From Primula veris (taxonomy: Eukaryota > Streptophyta > Magnoliopsida > Ericales > Primulaceae): DNA of 64,000 nucleotides. The stretch spans positions 34,582,702 to 34,646,701 of the forward strand of contig OY821743.1 in NCBI GenBank assembly GCA_963682055.1, written 5' to 3'. A program made the translations under genes and the position numbers. The notes below the pieces were generated by a model, which searched no databases, was not told the origin of the DNA, and saw only the letters and a program-made list of their open reading frames with translations. Shown here one piece after another: positions 32,784 through 43,800 of this stretch. How positions within the stretch are numbered: the stretch's first letter is position 1; each line of letters begins with the position of its first letter.

Positions 32784-33439
32784 TTTTTTTTTTAAAGATT
32801 AAAATGGGGGTAAAAGTCCCAAATGTCAGTCGAACTACATGAGTAAAAATAAAGAAAACGAGAATCGGAGTCTAGTCGTCAACGAGCTTGAAATTTTGCA
32901 AAGTTATTCATATGATTAACCACAAAAGCTCTATTAACCGGCAACTCCCGGACTCGACCTTTTGTTCTCGCACAACCGCAACACCATGTTCAATCTTCTC
33001 CACGCTTAAATCCGTAAAATTGGACAATCACAACCCGTCGGGCACAAAGATAGCCAAAAGGGTCAAACCAACCATGTTGATAAGAAAATTTCATACATAC
33101 TTCCATTGGTGCGACAAATCGATGTTTCGGTTGGATAAACTCGTAGAGCTCCGTATAGAGCCATTACGCACCAAAACCCGATCTAGCGGATCTAACATTA
33201 CACTACAAAAAAATACTCAAATAACGACAGGATTAATGACGATATTTTTTGTTACGAGATTATTAGCGACGGTTTTTGTGACGATTTTGTGATAGTTTAG
33301 TCAGTTTACGACAGATTTGTGACAGCTTTTTAAATTAGCGACAGGCTTGTGACAGCTTTTGACTCTTACCAAATCAAACATTATTTTGTAGTGTTCGTAA
33401 CCCCACACCATCAAATCGGAAAAGAAGTCTGGCTATCGG
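32784..33439 (-). mobile_element. non-LTR retroposon with 15-bp target duplication
   Basis: A T run at the left (a poly-A tail read backwards) is followed by GGGGGTAAAAGTCCCAAATG. The insertion is flanked by GTATTTGTCGTAGTT (32769-32783) and GTATTTGTCATAGTT (33440-33454), one mismatch. The element is about 656 bp including a 193-bp MITE that landed inside it. No open reading frame, so a SINE or a 5'-truncated LINE. Confidence 0.75.
33201..33393. mobile_element. CACTA-type MITE, copy 2
   Basis: 193 bp with CACTACAAAA...TTTTGTAGTG ends and nearly the same interior as 24150-24352. The flanks TTA and TTC differ at one base, so the 3-bp duplication is decayed. Confidence 0.85.
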
Positions 33440-34770
33440 TATTTGTCATAGTTAATCAGACAGTAGCATACAGAGTTACAGACAAACAATATACACTGAT
33501 CAACACATGGATATTATTTTTTTCCCTAGTACTGTAATTTGACAACACTACTAAGCAATATATTAATAATTGTGGAGAGATAATGCTTTTATTGACCAAG
33601 TAAATATTGTTATTTTAATTTGTTGCTTTAGCTGGAGCGACATCTTGTTCATGACTAATAAAAATGTGACAGTTTAGTCTCTCCAAGTAAAAACACATAC
33701 GTAGTTTCTAGTTTTTATAGTTGAATATAATTTATCCAACCCAACAAAAAAATCAAATATGAAGATGAAAATATACATATATATATTGAACCTTGAATAA
33801 ATCTGGATTGAGTTTTTATTATATTAAATGTTTATATTTGAATTTATTAAATTATACATTGTATTTTATATATATTTGAAAAGATAAATATGTATTTTAT
33901 TTGCATATGAAGTGTGTGCGTTATGTGCAAATTGTGTCTGGCATTAAATGTTAGGAAAAAAAAAACAGTAACAAATATTTTTAAATGTTAGAGTTCCTTC
34001 GGATGTTATTAAAAAAAAATTAAATTAAATATTAGGGGAATAATCATGTCTTCCCTTTTTAATTTTTTTTAATTAATAAAATAATAGTATTAATTATTTG
34101 CCCATAAAGGTACACATAAGACAAAATTATTGAAAGAATTGGGTGCCACTATGAGTGCAATAGTCCATAATCCATACAAACAAAGAGACAAAGCCATTAA
34201 TGTAATTTGGCAGTACATGTGATTACTTGGCTTTTTCACCAGCTTTTAACTTTTAGTATTGCGTTAATCGTTTCACCTCACATGGTTTTTCAATTCCTTT
34301 CCGTACTCATGTTTTTATGTCTCTTCTTTTTTTTATTTTAGCAAATAGTATTATGGTGTACATTTGTACTAATATATTCTTCAAAATTGCACTAAATATA
34401 TTCTTCAAAACTTGTCTCTTGCTACGATTTTTGTTGACATCCAGCGAGCGACTAGTTGGCCTGTTCAATACGGAGACTCTTGCTTGCTCGCTAAAAACCG
34501 TGTCGACCGATGTTTTTTATACATAGGTCGATTTTTTCGATTGCATTTCTGCTAAATTTGGGTAACTATCTTCTTAAACTTTGTTTACATGGTTCGAAGA
34601 GAAATCAATGATAGAAAACGTGTGGATAAGATTTATAACATTCCCACTACTGCTCATCAACGTAATTTTATGATCAAAATTAAACTCATGCAAGTATGCC
34701 ACTTTCTTTCTTATAACCGTGATTATAAAGTGTTGAGCCATCTTTTCATCCACCGCGACTATTCAAAGAT

Positions 34771-36232
34771 TGTTGGAAAAATGTAGGAAAACATGTATTT
34801 TATACATGGTTGTTTCAAGTGGTCAGGGACCATCTTTGAGTCAATTTTCAATGCGACTGCTCAGTTTTTCTGAGGCCATACTCAATGCGGTTGAGTAGCT
34901 CGTGCGACTAGCTTCGCAACGGTATATCGCATGACCTATTCGGAGGAAGGGTGTGAATGATAATTGGACTCGAAGGTTGGTACTCGAAAGAGGCAATAAA
35001 GCCAATGCTGGAAAATGAGAAAAGAAATGGAATTTAACCCATGAGGGTTATCCCACATTGGAAAATCATGAGTGATTTTTACAATATATATACTAAGGTA
35101 TCCCATGTGGATATAAAGTAGTGTGTCCACATACACATGTGTGTATTGTGTACGGGCGGGCTTGCTCGACGGGCGAAAGTGCGCCTGTTCCTGTTCGGGT
35201 AAAGTGTTCCTGTTCGGGTAAAAGCTTCCAGCAAAGCTGTAACTGTTGTAATAAATATGAATTCATTGCAAAGTTAATACTGCAGTTTCGAATTTCGAAA
35301 ACTGACAATAGTAAAGTGTCTTTAATGGCTGAGATACTCAGCAAGCCTATAAATAGGCAGACCCCCCACATGTCAAAAACACAACATTCTGAAATAAAAT
35401 ACAGAAGCATATATCATCTCTCAAAAATCAGCATTACATTTTAGAACCAGAGAGAACCACCCACCAACAGCTCGACCTTGACTCGTCGCCAGTTTCCGGC
35501 GAGTCATCCGAGACGTTGTACCTTGGGATCGAAGCGCCAACGCAACCAGAAACCTAAGGTGGTTGGGCGAATATCGGTTAAGGGCATACTGTTAACAGTA
35601 GCCTCGTCTTGTTTATTTTAATTCTGTCCAGTTTTTCAATTCTGTCCAGTTTTTTAATTCTATCCAGTTTTTTTTTCAATTCTGTCCAGTTTTCAATTCT
35701 GTCCAGTTTCAATTCTGTCCAGTTTTTACTATTCTGTAATTAGTTTAAAGTTCTGTTTTATGCTGTAATTACTATTCTGTAATTTAATTCTGTAATAGAA
35801 TAGTTTCAATTCAGTCCTGTACTTTCAATTCAAAACAGAACAGTCCGGCTGTTAAGTTTATACTTTCCAGTCCGGCAGTTTCTATTAATTACAAATCAGT
35901 ACATCAGATTATTAATTAATAATAATCTGATAACGTTTGTTTTATTTACGTTTCAGTACCTACATGTTGTAATCAGTTTATTGTATTCCATTTGGAAATT
36001 AATAAAGATTACACCGGTTTTAATTAATTCTTGTTTAGTCTTTTATTTATTGTTAATTGTTATTTCGTACACGGAAACCAATAAAGATTGTGCCGGCGTG
36101 TACAGAAGGGAAATCAGGGTTTCTTTGACTTTGTTTATACTTGTTCGCTTTGCTAGTTCGAGGAATCATGAAAGCAATAAATCAAGCCCGGCACAGTACT
36201 CAAATAAGTGCATTCTTTGTCTGCGCTAACAG
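34771..36232 (+). mobile_element. solo LTR, about 1.46 kb (SIRE/Maximus-size)
   Basis: Begins TGTTGGAAAAATG and ends GCTAACAG, flanked by AAGAT at 34766-34770 and 36233-36237. It contains TTATCCCACATTGGAAAA in the U3-like part, a TATA box in CCTATAAATAGG (about 35346-35357) and a minisatellite. The terminal base G after TAACA is unusual, so the right boundary is uncertain by one base. No internal coding sequence. Confidence 0.7.
35620..35727. repeat. minisatellite AATTCTGTCCAGTTT, six copies
   Basis: AATTCTGTCCAGTT units start at 35620, 35639, 35656 (one variant, TATCC), 35678, 35695 and 35711, separated by variable T/C tracts. It lies inside the solo LTR and is followed by several ATTCTGTAAT words. 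Confidence 0.85.
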
Positions 36233-36556
36233 AAGATAACTTTGATACTGCGAAAGAAAGCTACAAAAAGAGTATCAGAAGTATGCGGAAATTTAGCGTG
36301 GGTTCATTTGTTGAGGACTAGGACGGAACGGAAAACAGAAACCTTTTATTTCAGGCACTTTACAGTTCACTTCTCTTTTACGACATGTACCACTTATATT
36401 TTCACAAACACTGATTAAGAAGAAGAACATATTTTCACAAACACCACTCCTATCAACTTATACTAACAGCCAGAATATAACTGTTTTTTACCAATACATA
36501 TTTTTATTATACACTATTTACTCCATCCATCTTCGATATTACTACTAGCTAAGCAA
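36233..36556. other. 3' flank of receptor kinase
   Basis: Non-coding; should contain the 3' UTR of the minus-strand receptor kinase. Nothing else seen. Confidence 0.5.
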
Positions 36557-38920
36557 TCATTCTTTGAATTGTATAAGCATTTCCATCACTTGTCTCATAG
36601 TAGGTCTAGCATCTTTATCTTCCTCAACACATTGTAGAGCCACTTTTACCAATGTTTCTATTTTTGCCACATCACAATTATCCTTAATCATAGGGTCTAT
36701 AATTTTTTCAATGTTACACTTTTTCATCGTTTCTTTTACCCAATTAACAAGTCCTCCCTCATCCATCGGACCCTTCCCTGTCACGATTTCCAAGACCACA
36801 ACCCCGTAGCTATAAACGTCAACTTTCGAAGTTATACCAAGGTCGAAAATCCACTCCGGAGCCATATAGCCACGTGTCCCTCTTATGGTTGAAAAATTCG
36901 AGTCCCCACCCATCCTATTGAACAACTTTGATAGCCCAAAATCCGCAACTTTTGGTTGAAAATTTGCATCCAAAAGAACATTTTGAGGCTTTACATCGCA
37001 ATGTAGGACCCACTCTAAACACTCTTCGTGTAAATAAGCGAGCCCTCTAGCAGTGCCAACCGCTATATCGAATCTCTTTTCAGAATCGAGCGAGGTTGAG
37101 GTTAGATTTTTTTCCAAGGACCCACGTTCCATATATTCATAGACTAAAATCCGATGTTTTCCCTCAACACAATATCCCCACATTTCTATTAAATTCATGT
37201 GATTAAGTTTGCCTATTGTGCTAACCTCGGCTAAAAAATCAGCATCACCGTGGTTAACTCCGTCGAGTCGCTTTATAGCTGCGATTCTATTATCGGGCAA
37301 TATCCCTTTATACACAACGCCTGCACCTCCTCTTCCAATCTCTTCGCTGAAATTTTTCGTTGCTTTTTTCATCTCGTCGTAGGTGAATCTCCTAAACCCG
37401 ATACCAATTTCCATATATACTTGTGTTTCAGGATCGACAACTCTTCGGGTTCGATAAAGAAAGGTAAAAACGATGCAGACTAAGAACAACTCAATCCCCC
37501 CTATCGATACTCCAAACCACACCATAAATTGCAACGTCCCATTTTCCTTTTGTTTTTTATAATGTCTCTCAAGCATTACGCTATCCGTGCGAGAACAATC
37601 TAAACTAAATACCTTGTCCGGTGTCTTATCAACTAGCGATTTAGGCAACTTTATATACGTGGGTAGGCCATTTGTCGGTGAGCGGTACCCATTGAACAAT
37701 AGCCCTTTAATGTAACAATCATAGAACCAATTTCCATTATCGCTAACAAAATTCATTTGAAACCCCCAGCAATCACATCTCTCGAGACACAATTTTTCAC
37801 ACATTGACGGTGTATAATTTTTGAAATACCCAAGATCGTACCCGAAGAAATTGACACCGGGGATCTCTAGAATACCCATTGTTCCATTAGCTTTGCAATT
37901 GAAACTAAAATCTTTTTCACATCCAAATGCCCAATCCATAGTATTCCTAATCTTGTATCCCGGTAAACAAGTGCATTTCCTAGCGTTCCTCTCACCAGGA
38001 GCATAATTGCAAAGAGCATTAGGACCACAAATCCCGTGTATCGTGCACGGTTGGTTAAAAGCTTGCCATGTTACCACCCATCTCCTTTCCGTCGCGTTCT
38101 CGTCCAAACTATGCATTCTTAAATTACCATCCGTATCCATTGTCAATCTTCTCAATCTCCTTGAGCCATAATCCAAAGGGAAAAAGTTGAAATTATCGGT
38201 TGACTTAAAATGGCCTGAGGAATTAAAAACTGCGGTACGACTATTGTTATTATTTAGCCTACCACTTTCATAGCTAGTTAGCCATGAAGCTGGCCAATAG
38301 ATACTTGACACCTCAATCCCATCGAAGAGGAGTCGTAAAACATTATCATCATCATAAAACAACTTATAAAATCCGGAAGAGTAATTTGTCGAGCTACGGG
38401 ACGAAATTAAGATCGTTTGTCTCGTCAGAGGCTGATTAGCAAGAAGTGTATCGGTAGGGGAACCGAAGCTCTGCCAGAGCTTCGATTTCGAATTGGTATT
38501 GAAAAGAACGAGATTGCCACTGTCCTGAAGAGACAGCTCCACAGACGAGTCTGAGTTACTCAGACTCATTTGTGTGGCCCATACAACAGACTGGTCAGCA
38601 TCAGTTAAGACGAGGTTCCCGTCATTTTGAAAATACAGTTTGGAGTGTTTTCCGTTAACAGGCTTGTCGCGGTTCGCCATCCATACAACGGTGAGGCTTC
38701 CATCTTGCATTTTTTCGGTGAGCCATATTGCGAAACAAAACGAGTTGTTTCCAACGGAGTAAAAGCCAGCGGAAAATGTGCCCCCTGGCGAAATTAAATA
38801 GTCATGTGAGTTCTTTTCGACCGAAAGATAGGAGCCTTCGGAAAGTATGGATAGAGAAGAGGAACATGAGGGAAGTAGTGTGAGGAGCAAAATAAGAGAC
38901 ATGAAGATTTGCATACCCAT
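36557..38920 (-). CDS. G-type lectin S-receptor-like kinase (ZmPK1-like), intronless
   Basis: 787 aa, single exon, plasma-membrane receptor-like Ser/Thr kinase. In order: a signal peptide (1-21, hydrophobic core FMSLILLLTLLPSC), B-lectin domain (about 45-160), S-locus glycoprotein domain, Cys-rich EGF-like region (PCTIHGICGPNALCNY...CTCLPGY), PAN-like Cys motif (CEKLCLERCDCWGFQ), transmembrane helix (about 463-487) and kinase (about 515-785). The kinase shows IGRGGAGVVYKG near 525-537, AIKRL Lys near 547, HCDVKPQN near 640, DFGLSK near 658 and GTRGYMAPEW. The HCD in place of HRD makes it a non-RD kinase, as usual for this subfamily, which includes immune and stress receptors. Length and lack of introns fit the ZmPK1-type SD-RLKs. 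Ligand unknown. Confidence 0.94.
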   Translation of the reverse strand: MGMQIFMSLILLLTLLPSCSSSLSILSEGSYLSVEKNSHDYLISPGGTFSAGFYSVGNNSFCFAIWLTEKMQDGSLTVVWMANRDKPVNGKHSKLYFQNDGNLVLTDADQSVVWATQMSLSNSDSSVELSLQDSGNLVLFNTNSKSKLWQSFGSPTDTLLANQPLTRQTILISSRSSTNYSSGFYKLFYDDDNVLRLLFDGIEVSSIYWPASWLTSYESGRLNNNNSRTAVFNSSGHFKSTDNFNFFPLDYGSRRLRRLTMDTDGNLRMHSLDENATERRWVVTWQAFNQPCTIHGICGPNALCNYAPGERNARKCTCLPGYKIRNTMDWAFGCEKDFSFNCKANGTMGILEIPGVNFFGYDLGYFKNYTPSMCEKLCLERCDCWGFQMNFVSDNGNWFYDCYIKGLLFNGYRSPTNGLPTYIKLPKSLVDKTPDKVFSLDCSRTDSVMLERHYKKQKENGTLQFMVWFGVSIGGIELFLVCIVFTFLYRTRRVVDPETQVYMEIGIGFRRFTYDEMKKATKNFSEEIGRGGAGVVYKGILPDNRIAAIKRLDGVNHGDADFLAEVSTIGKLNHMNLIEMWGYCVEGKHRILVYEYMERGSLEKNLTSTSLDSEKRFDIAVGTARGLAYLHEECLEWVLHCDVKPQNVLLDANFQPKVADFGLSKLFNRMGGDSNFSTIRGTRGYMAPEWIFDLGITSKVDVYSYGVVVLEIVTGKGPMDEGGLVNWVKETMKKCNIEKIIDPMIKDNCDVAKIETLVKVALQCVEEDKDARPTMRQVMEMLIQFKE

Positions 38921-38972
38921 GGGAGAGCTTTGTTTGAGTATGAACTACTTAATGAGGAAATATAAGGTAGCG

Positions 38973-38980
38973 TTTTTATA
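38973..38980 (-). promoter_or_regulatory. TATA box of receptor kinase gene
   Basis: TATAAAAA on the minus strand, 52 nt upstream of the start codon. Confidence 0.5.
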
Positions 38981-40170
38981 CGGTCTAGGTTTTCTTAATC
39001 CAGCCTTACGTACGAAGACCGCTACCAAAATATAAACCGAGTATTAGTAAGTCTTCTTCTTCTGGTCATCATTTTATATATATATATATATATATATTAT
39101 CATGATTAGGATTATACACATTTAGACCCCGTATTTGTAATACTTCTTTTACCAGCTTTACAACATGGAAATAAGTTTGGTTTCCCAAGTTTATGTTTTA
39201 TCTAAACTCTAAATTTGCATGCTATGAAAAGTTTACATAATGAAAAGAAAAAGCTTATGATACCCTAATAACCCCACTACCCTACTATTGTTCTGGTCAG
39301 TGAATTGAAAATAAAATGGAATCGAGAGGTCATTCTAGTAAAATGTGACTTCAATAACATTTTATTTTATTAATCCAAGTACTGTTTAGCAATTAGCAAA
39401 GGTAGAAGTCTATGTCAATTTTCTCAGTCCCTTTATTAAGAAATTGTTATAATGCAAATTTGTTTTATCATGAAATATAGATGTGAACTTTCCGACAATC
39501 CGCTCCAATGGAGGCTCTTATTCAGACTCCCACTCTCCAATTAGTATCGTATTCTCTATTTGTATCGTATCTTGTAAAAGTATCAAATCCAATTTGAGAA
39601 AATATCATTCTCTTGGTTTACACTACTAATTTAGCTTTTTAAACTGTGTATTTTGATTGTCTAACACTAGTACAGCATCTGATATTTGATATATATGGAG
39701 AAAAGGCAACGTTAATGAAACCGTTAACATATAATATGAAGGATGAAGTGGCGAAAATACGTTTGAAAAAGGAAATAGAGGAAACAATCAAAGTCATAAT
39801 CATTGCTTTAATCATCGAGTGACTTTCGTTGTTGTTTATCTTGATCTTTTATTTGCAGCCATATGATACATTATAGAAAATTAAATAATAGTTGGCTTAC
39901 GGCCAACAATCTATGAGCAAAGTGGTTGATACAAGCGGTTCGTCAACAATTTTTTTTTTTGTATACGATTCTTAAATCGTTGCCTATGGTTTTTCTAATC
40001 ATTCTTCTTTCCAGTAACAAAATATCGTTATTATTTTATATTGCAAGCATGTTCCGGCGAGGCTTTAAAATTGGACAAAGTTTGCAAATGTATAAAATGG
40101 CAAGATCAAGATTTAGACGAGTATAAGAGATGAACCTCATTTCCAAATCAAGTTTGATTTTATGTAGTTA

Positions 40171-40406
40171 CTTCCTTCATACCAAATTGTTCATACTATA
40201 AGAAAATACATGTAATTTTTATTGATAAATAACTCATATCTGAACTTGTCGGAATCGAATTTTTCAAAATTTAATCTGATAGTTCAAATGTTAAACTATT
40301 TTAAGAAATTTTAAAAATTTATATTTCAACAATTTAAGCAAAAGATATTTACCGGTCAAAATTACACGTAGATAAATAGTGTCTCAATATTTTGGGACAA
40401 AATGAG
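40171..40406. mobile_element. Stowaway-like MITE A
   Basis: The left end CTTCCTTCATACCAAATTGT is preceded by TA (40169-40170). The right end GGGACAAAATGAG is followed by TA (40407-40408). Interior GTAATTTTTATTGATAAATA and CCGGTCAAAATTACACGTAG are shared with MITE B. Confidence 0.75.
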
Positions 40407-40411
40407 TAATA

Positions 40412-40647
40412 CTCCCTCCGTTCCCATTTAATTGTCCATTACGAAACTACGTGCAATTTTGACCGGCTAAGAACTTGTATCAAAATTGTCGGAATAAATT
40501 TTTTTTAAAAGTTGATTATATAGTTCAAATGTTAAATTTTATGATTAGATTTTAAAAAAAAATAATTTCGATAATTTTGATACAAGTTATAAGCCGGTCA
40601 AAATTACACGTAGTTTCGTAATGGATAATTAAATAGGAACGAGAGAG
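40412..40647. mobile_element. Stowaway-like MITE B
   Basis: Ends CTCCCTCCGTTCCCATTTAA and GGAACGAGAGAG, each flanked by TA (40410-40411, 40648-40649). The two halves form a near-continuous fold-back (TTACGAAACTACGTGCAATT against AATTACACGTAGTTTCGTAA). 236 bp. Confidence 0.88.
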
Positions 40648-41505
40648 TATTGTATTTGTGCGGGCCTCATAGTGCTGACTTCACTAGAATTCTTATGGAT
40701 TTTTAAATTATTTATCTTCAATGCTGAAATGTACGTTCTACCTTCAAAAATAAAATAAAAATATATATATTTATATATAATTCGCCTGCAGTGTTATTCC
40801 AGTTGAAATGTCGTTTATATATAAGTCAACTTGGTGTCCTTGTCTTGATAGCGGGCAAAATGTAGATAAAATAACTAGTAAATCACTGGTAGCAATTGGA
40901 TGATAATGTTTGCGTACGTATATCTAGTTTAAAAAAAAAAAAAACTAGTAATTAAATCAGTGCTTTTCCAAATAAAACAATTAACTAAAATCACTGTATG
41001 ACGATAAAAATCACCCAATTATGTATTCGGTTCTGATATTTTTCTTATTTTTTTTAGAACCGGCCATTATTATAAAAGAAAACAGAATTGTATATGATTG
41101 GGTCATGCCCCATGCTGGCAGATAACAATTAATAAATCCGATAAGCAAAACTGAATAGTTACATACAACTTGTGCAAACTTTGCTACTGGTTTAAACACA
41201 CATTTAAAAGGAAAAGATGACCAATGATTCCGGTTAAAATCTAGATCCTACAAGCCAAGTAATGAGCCCAAAAACATACACTGTTCTCCTTGTGACGCCT
41301 ATCTTTATAACACCGATAGAATATCTCTTTTGTTTCAAGTGTTTTGGTTGGTAAATTTGCAAATAAAAATATTTTCGTAAGATCAAAGGAAGCCAGGTAC
41401 TATATATGTGTGTATGTATATGCATGTGTCAAGTGTGTAAAATTAAAATAAAGCTTCTTTTTTTTTCATAATAAAGCTTAATGTTTGATTTAATTTTTTC
41501 AGTTA

Positions 41506-41887
41506 CACTACGAGGAACCGGTGATTTGGATTTTGGAGACAATCTTTTTAGAGACGAACCAAAATTTGTCACTAAATGGTAAAATTAGGGGCAAATAAAA
41601 AATTTACTTTTTACGGACCATGTATTTTAAAAACAATTCGCATAATAAAAGATAACATACCAACATAAGGAAATGAGACAATTTCAATTTGTCTACAAAT
41701 CCATTTTGACACAAAATTTAGTTTTTCTCTTATGTTGGTATAAGAATGTATTTGGCAACACATTCTTTTTATATAAATTTTGGTCCATAATATTAGGTTT
41801 GGAAGAAAAAAATGTTTTTGTCTCTAGAAAAAACTAAATTTTACGTGTCTAAATTAGTTATCTCTAAACTCTTATTTTCATGTAGTG
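41506..41887. mobile_element. CACTA-type MITE, third family member
   Basis: CACTACGAGGAACC at the left and TCATGTAGTG at the right, 382 bp, with interior blocks such as TTAGAGACGAACC and TTTGTCACTAAATGG typical of these MITEs. The flanks TTA/TCA agree at two of three bases. Confidence 0.65.
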
Positions 41888-42679
41888 TCATTACTTTGTT
41901 ATGTGGCCTTATAAGTATTTGGATTGATATATAAAATCCGAAAATTGCCCACAAATTTATACTAGACTTAAGGCGCTAGGTGAGTTTTGAGAGTTCCATC
42001 TAAAAAAACCATAGATAATTGGCGAGTCATGGAGTGATATTTCTAAATAAAATTAAAAGAGTTATATTTATGAGCATTCTTCGGATGTAACTATGTATGC
42101 CCGTATTTTGCCAGGTTTCATAATAGAAACAAGAACGAAGATAGAAGAAAACTAGCAATTATTGAGTAGCTATTTAGAGAGAAAATAGAAGACTTGGAAA
42201 GAAACGAAACTTACTACTACTAATTAAAAGCTAATTTTCGTTTATTGATACTCTAAAACTTACGTATAAGACTGTTTATATAGCCATGACAATCCCATGG
42301 ACTAACCCACTAGACAATTTTAGTTTTTTTCGATTATTTGTTTGAATTATTAAGTTAAAAAAATAATAAAAAGTTACGAAAATAATAATATTTTTTCACT
42401 TGTAATGCGAGTTACACTTAAAAATCTTATGAGAGTAGTGATATATGAACAAAAATCTTATTGAAATGTGATCTCCCACTCATGAACCCAATAACTAATT
42501 GAGTAAAAAACCAACTAAAATCTAACATAAAAAATAACAGCAATAGATACAAATTAAATAGCAATAAATAAACGGGGTCTCATCATACAACATTTGTTGA
42601 TATATCTATCGAACTAATTAAAATTTAGGACGCCTACTAGTTTCCTAACATATCTTAGAGAAGTAATACAATACGTTGA

Positions 42680-43800
42680 TGAGGTTTTTGCTTCTTTTGC
42701 TAAGATGGCATTTCTTCAAGTTATTGATGTTGCATTTGTTAGGAAATGCCATACTTCACAAATGTGTTAAATAAAATGTCTTTTTGAATGACGATCTTAA
42801 AGAAGAAGCTTATATGGTTCTTCAACATGGTGTTTCTCTTAATTCAGAACATATATTTCTATTAACCGAAACACGTCCCTCGTGCAAGGTTTGAGAAATT
42901 TCTAATATGGTTGTTTTCTTGGTTTACTTCTAGTCGACGTGGTTATAATTTAAGTTTAAATGATCGATGTTTGGTAGTCATATATCACGTTTCTTATATC
43001 ATTATGATATGATCATCACGGGTGTTGATGCTAATGGTATTGCGAGGTGAAAAGTATCTTGTGATATCGTCGTTTTTTATATGAAAGATTAGGGTCATTT
43101 GTGTATTTCTTGGTTTTGTTTTTTTTAAGCAAACAGACCCAAATTTAATTCAAAAAACACAAACATGTTCGCGCTATGGAACAAGCCTTCATAACTAACA
43201 TAAGAATAAAACCGAAAAAGCACAGCAACAACTGCCGATACAATATCAAACTAAAAAACGTACAAGGATAATATCCTTAACTCATCACAGATATATAAAA
43301 TTATCAAGCAAAAACCTTACATCAAGATCCATCTTCAGCTTTGTTATCATTTTGGTTTTTAGCTTGTGCCCCCTAGTAACCATAACATGTTTTTGAGTTC
43401 TTTTAAATCAAAAATCCGATAGATTCTCGTATCCATCCGATGAAAAATACTAATTTTCAACAAAACAGCAAGTGTCTAGGTTATAATCCGCCATCAAATC
43501 CTCTAAAGTATTGTTATATGACACATAACCTTGACTAGTAGAATGAACCTTAGAGACGAAAACCTTTGTGACCTCTACGACAACCTCAGCGTATTTCTTG
43601 GTTGTTTTCTCTCTCAGGTGTCGCATTCTCTCTCAACCTAGCCATAATGTGGATATTTTTGAAAGAGCGAGCTCGTCTTATTGATACTCGTACATATAGT
43701 TTCCCTCTCGAGTTGAGTGCCCATTATACTCGTACATATGTTACACCTCTAGGTGATCTTATTTTGAATTGTTTCATTGATAGTTGGATATATATCTAAC
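42680..43800 (+). pseudogene. decayed Copia reverse transcriptase fragment
   Basis: In shifting frames the plus strand encodes pieces of Copia RT in order: VKNVFLNDDLKEEAYM-like near 42770-42830, SSRRGYNLSLNDR near 42930, MIITGVDANGIA near 43010 (the position of the YVDDxxI..G block), MKDLGHLCISW near 43085, and ERARLIDTRTYSFPLELSA near 43665-43725. Stops and frameshifts throughout. It is interrupted by a 475-bp insertion. Confidence 0.75.
43116..43590 (-). mobile_element. non-LTR retroposon inserted in the Copia relic
   Basis: Flanked by a perfect 13-bp duplication GTATTTCTTGGTT (43103-43115 and 43591-43603). It starts on the plus strand with a T run, so the element is inserted in minus orientation with its poly-A tail at the left. 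The RT homology of the host relic resumes exactly after it. No open reading frame. Confidence 0.82.

Larger units (their letters stand above)
32096..34770. other. intergenic region with nested insertions
   Basis: No gene recognised. Carries a retroposon with a MITE inside it (listed separately) and a CCAAACAGGCCC motif at about 32668 that looks like one end of a hAT-type MITE. Otherwise AT-rich. The 65-codon frame at 34589-34786 resembles nothing I know. Confidence 0.5.
38981..42679. other. gene-free region with MITEs
   Basis: No gene recognised. Contains a (TA)n run at about 39076-39096, two adjacent Stowaway MITEs and one CACTA-type MITE (listed separately). AGAACCGGCCATTATTA after a T run near 41046 looks like the tail of a minus-strand non-LTR element, but no duplication was found. 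Confidence 0.5.

Noticed and set aside
35620..35727. CRISPR-like regular repeat
   Set aside because: Units are 14-15 bp with spacers of a few T/C bases, and the sequence is plant nuclear; it is a minisatellite inside an LTR.
42680..43800. Functional gene around the frame at 43602-43799
   Set aside because: The frame is one open piece of a frameshifted Copia RT relic.
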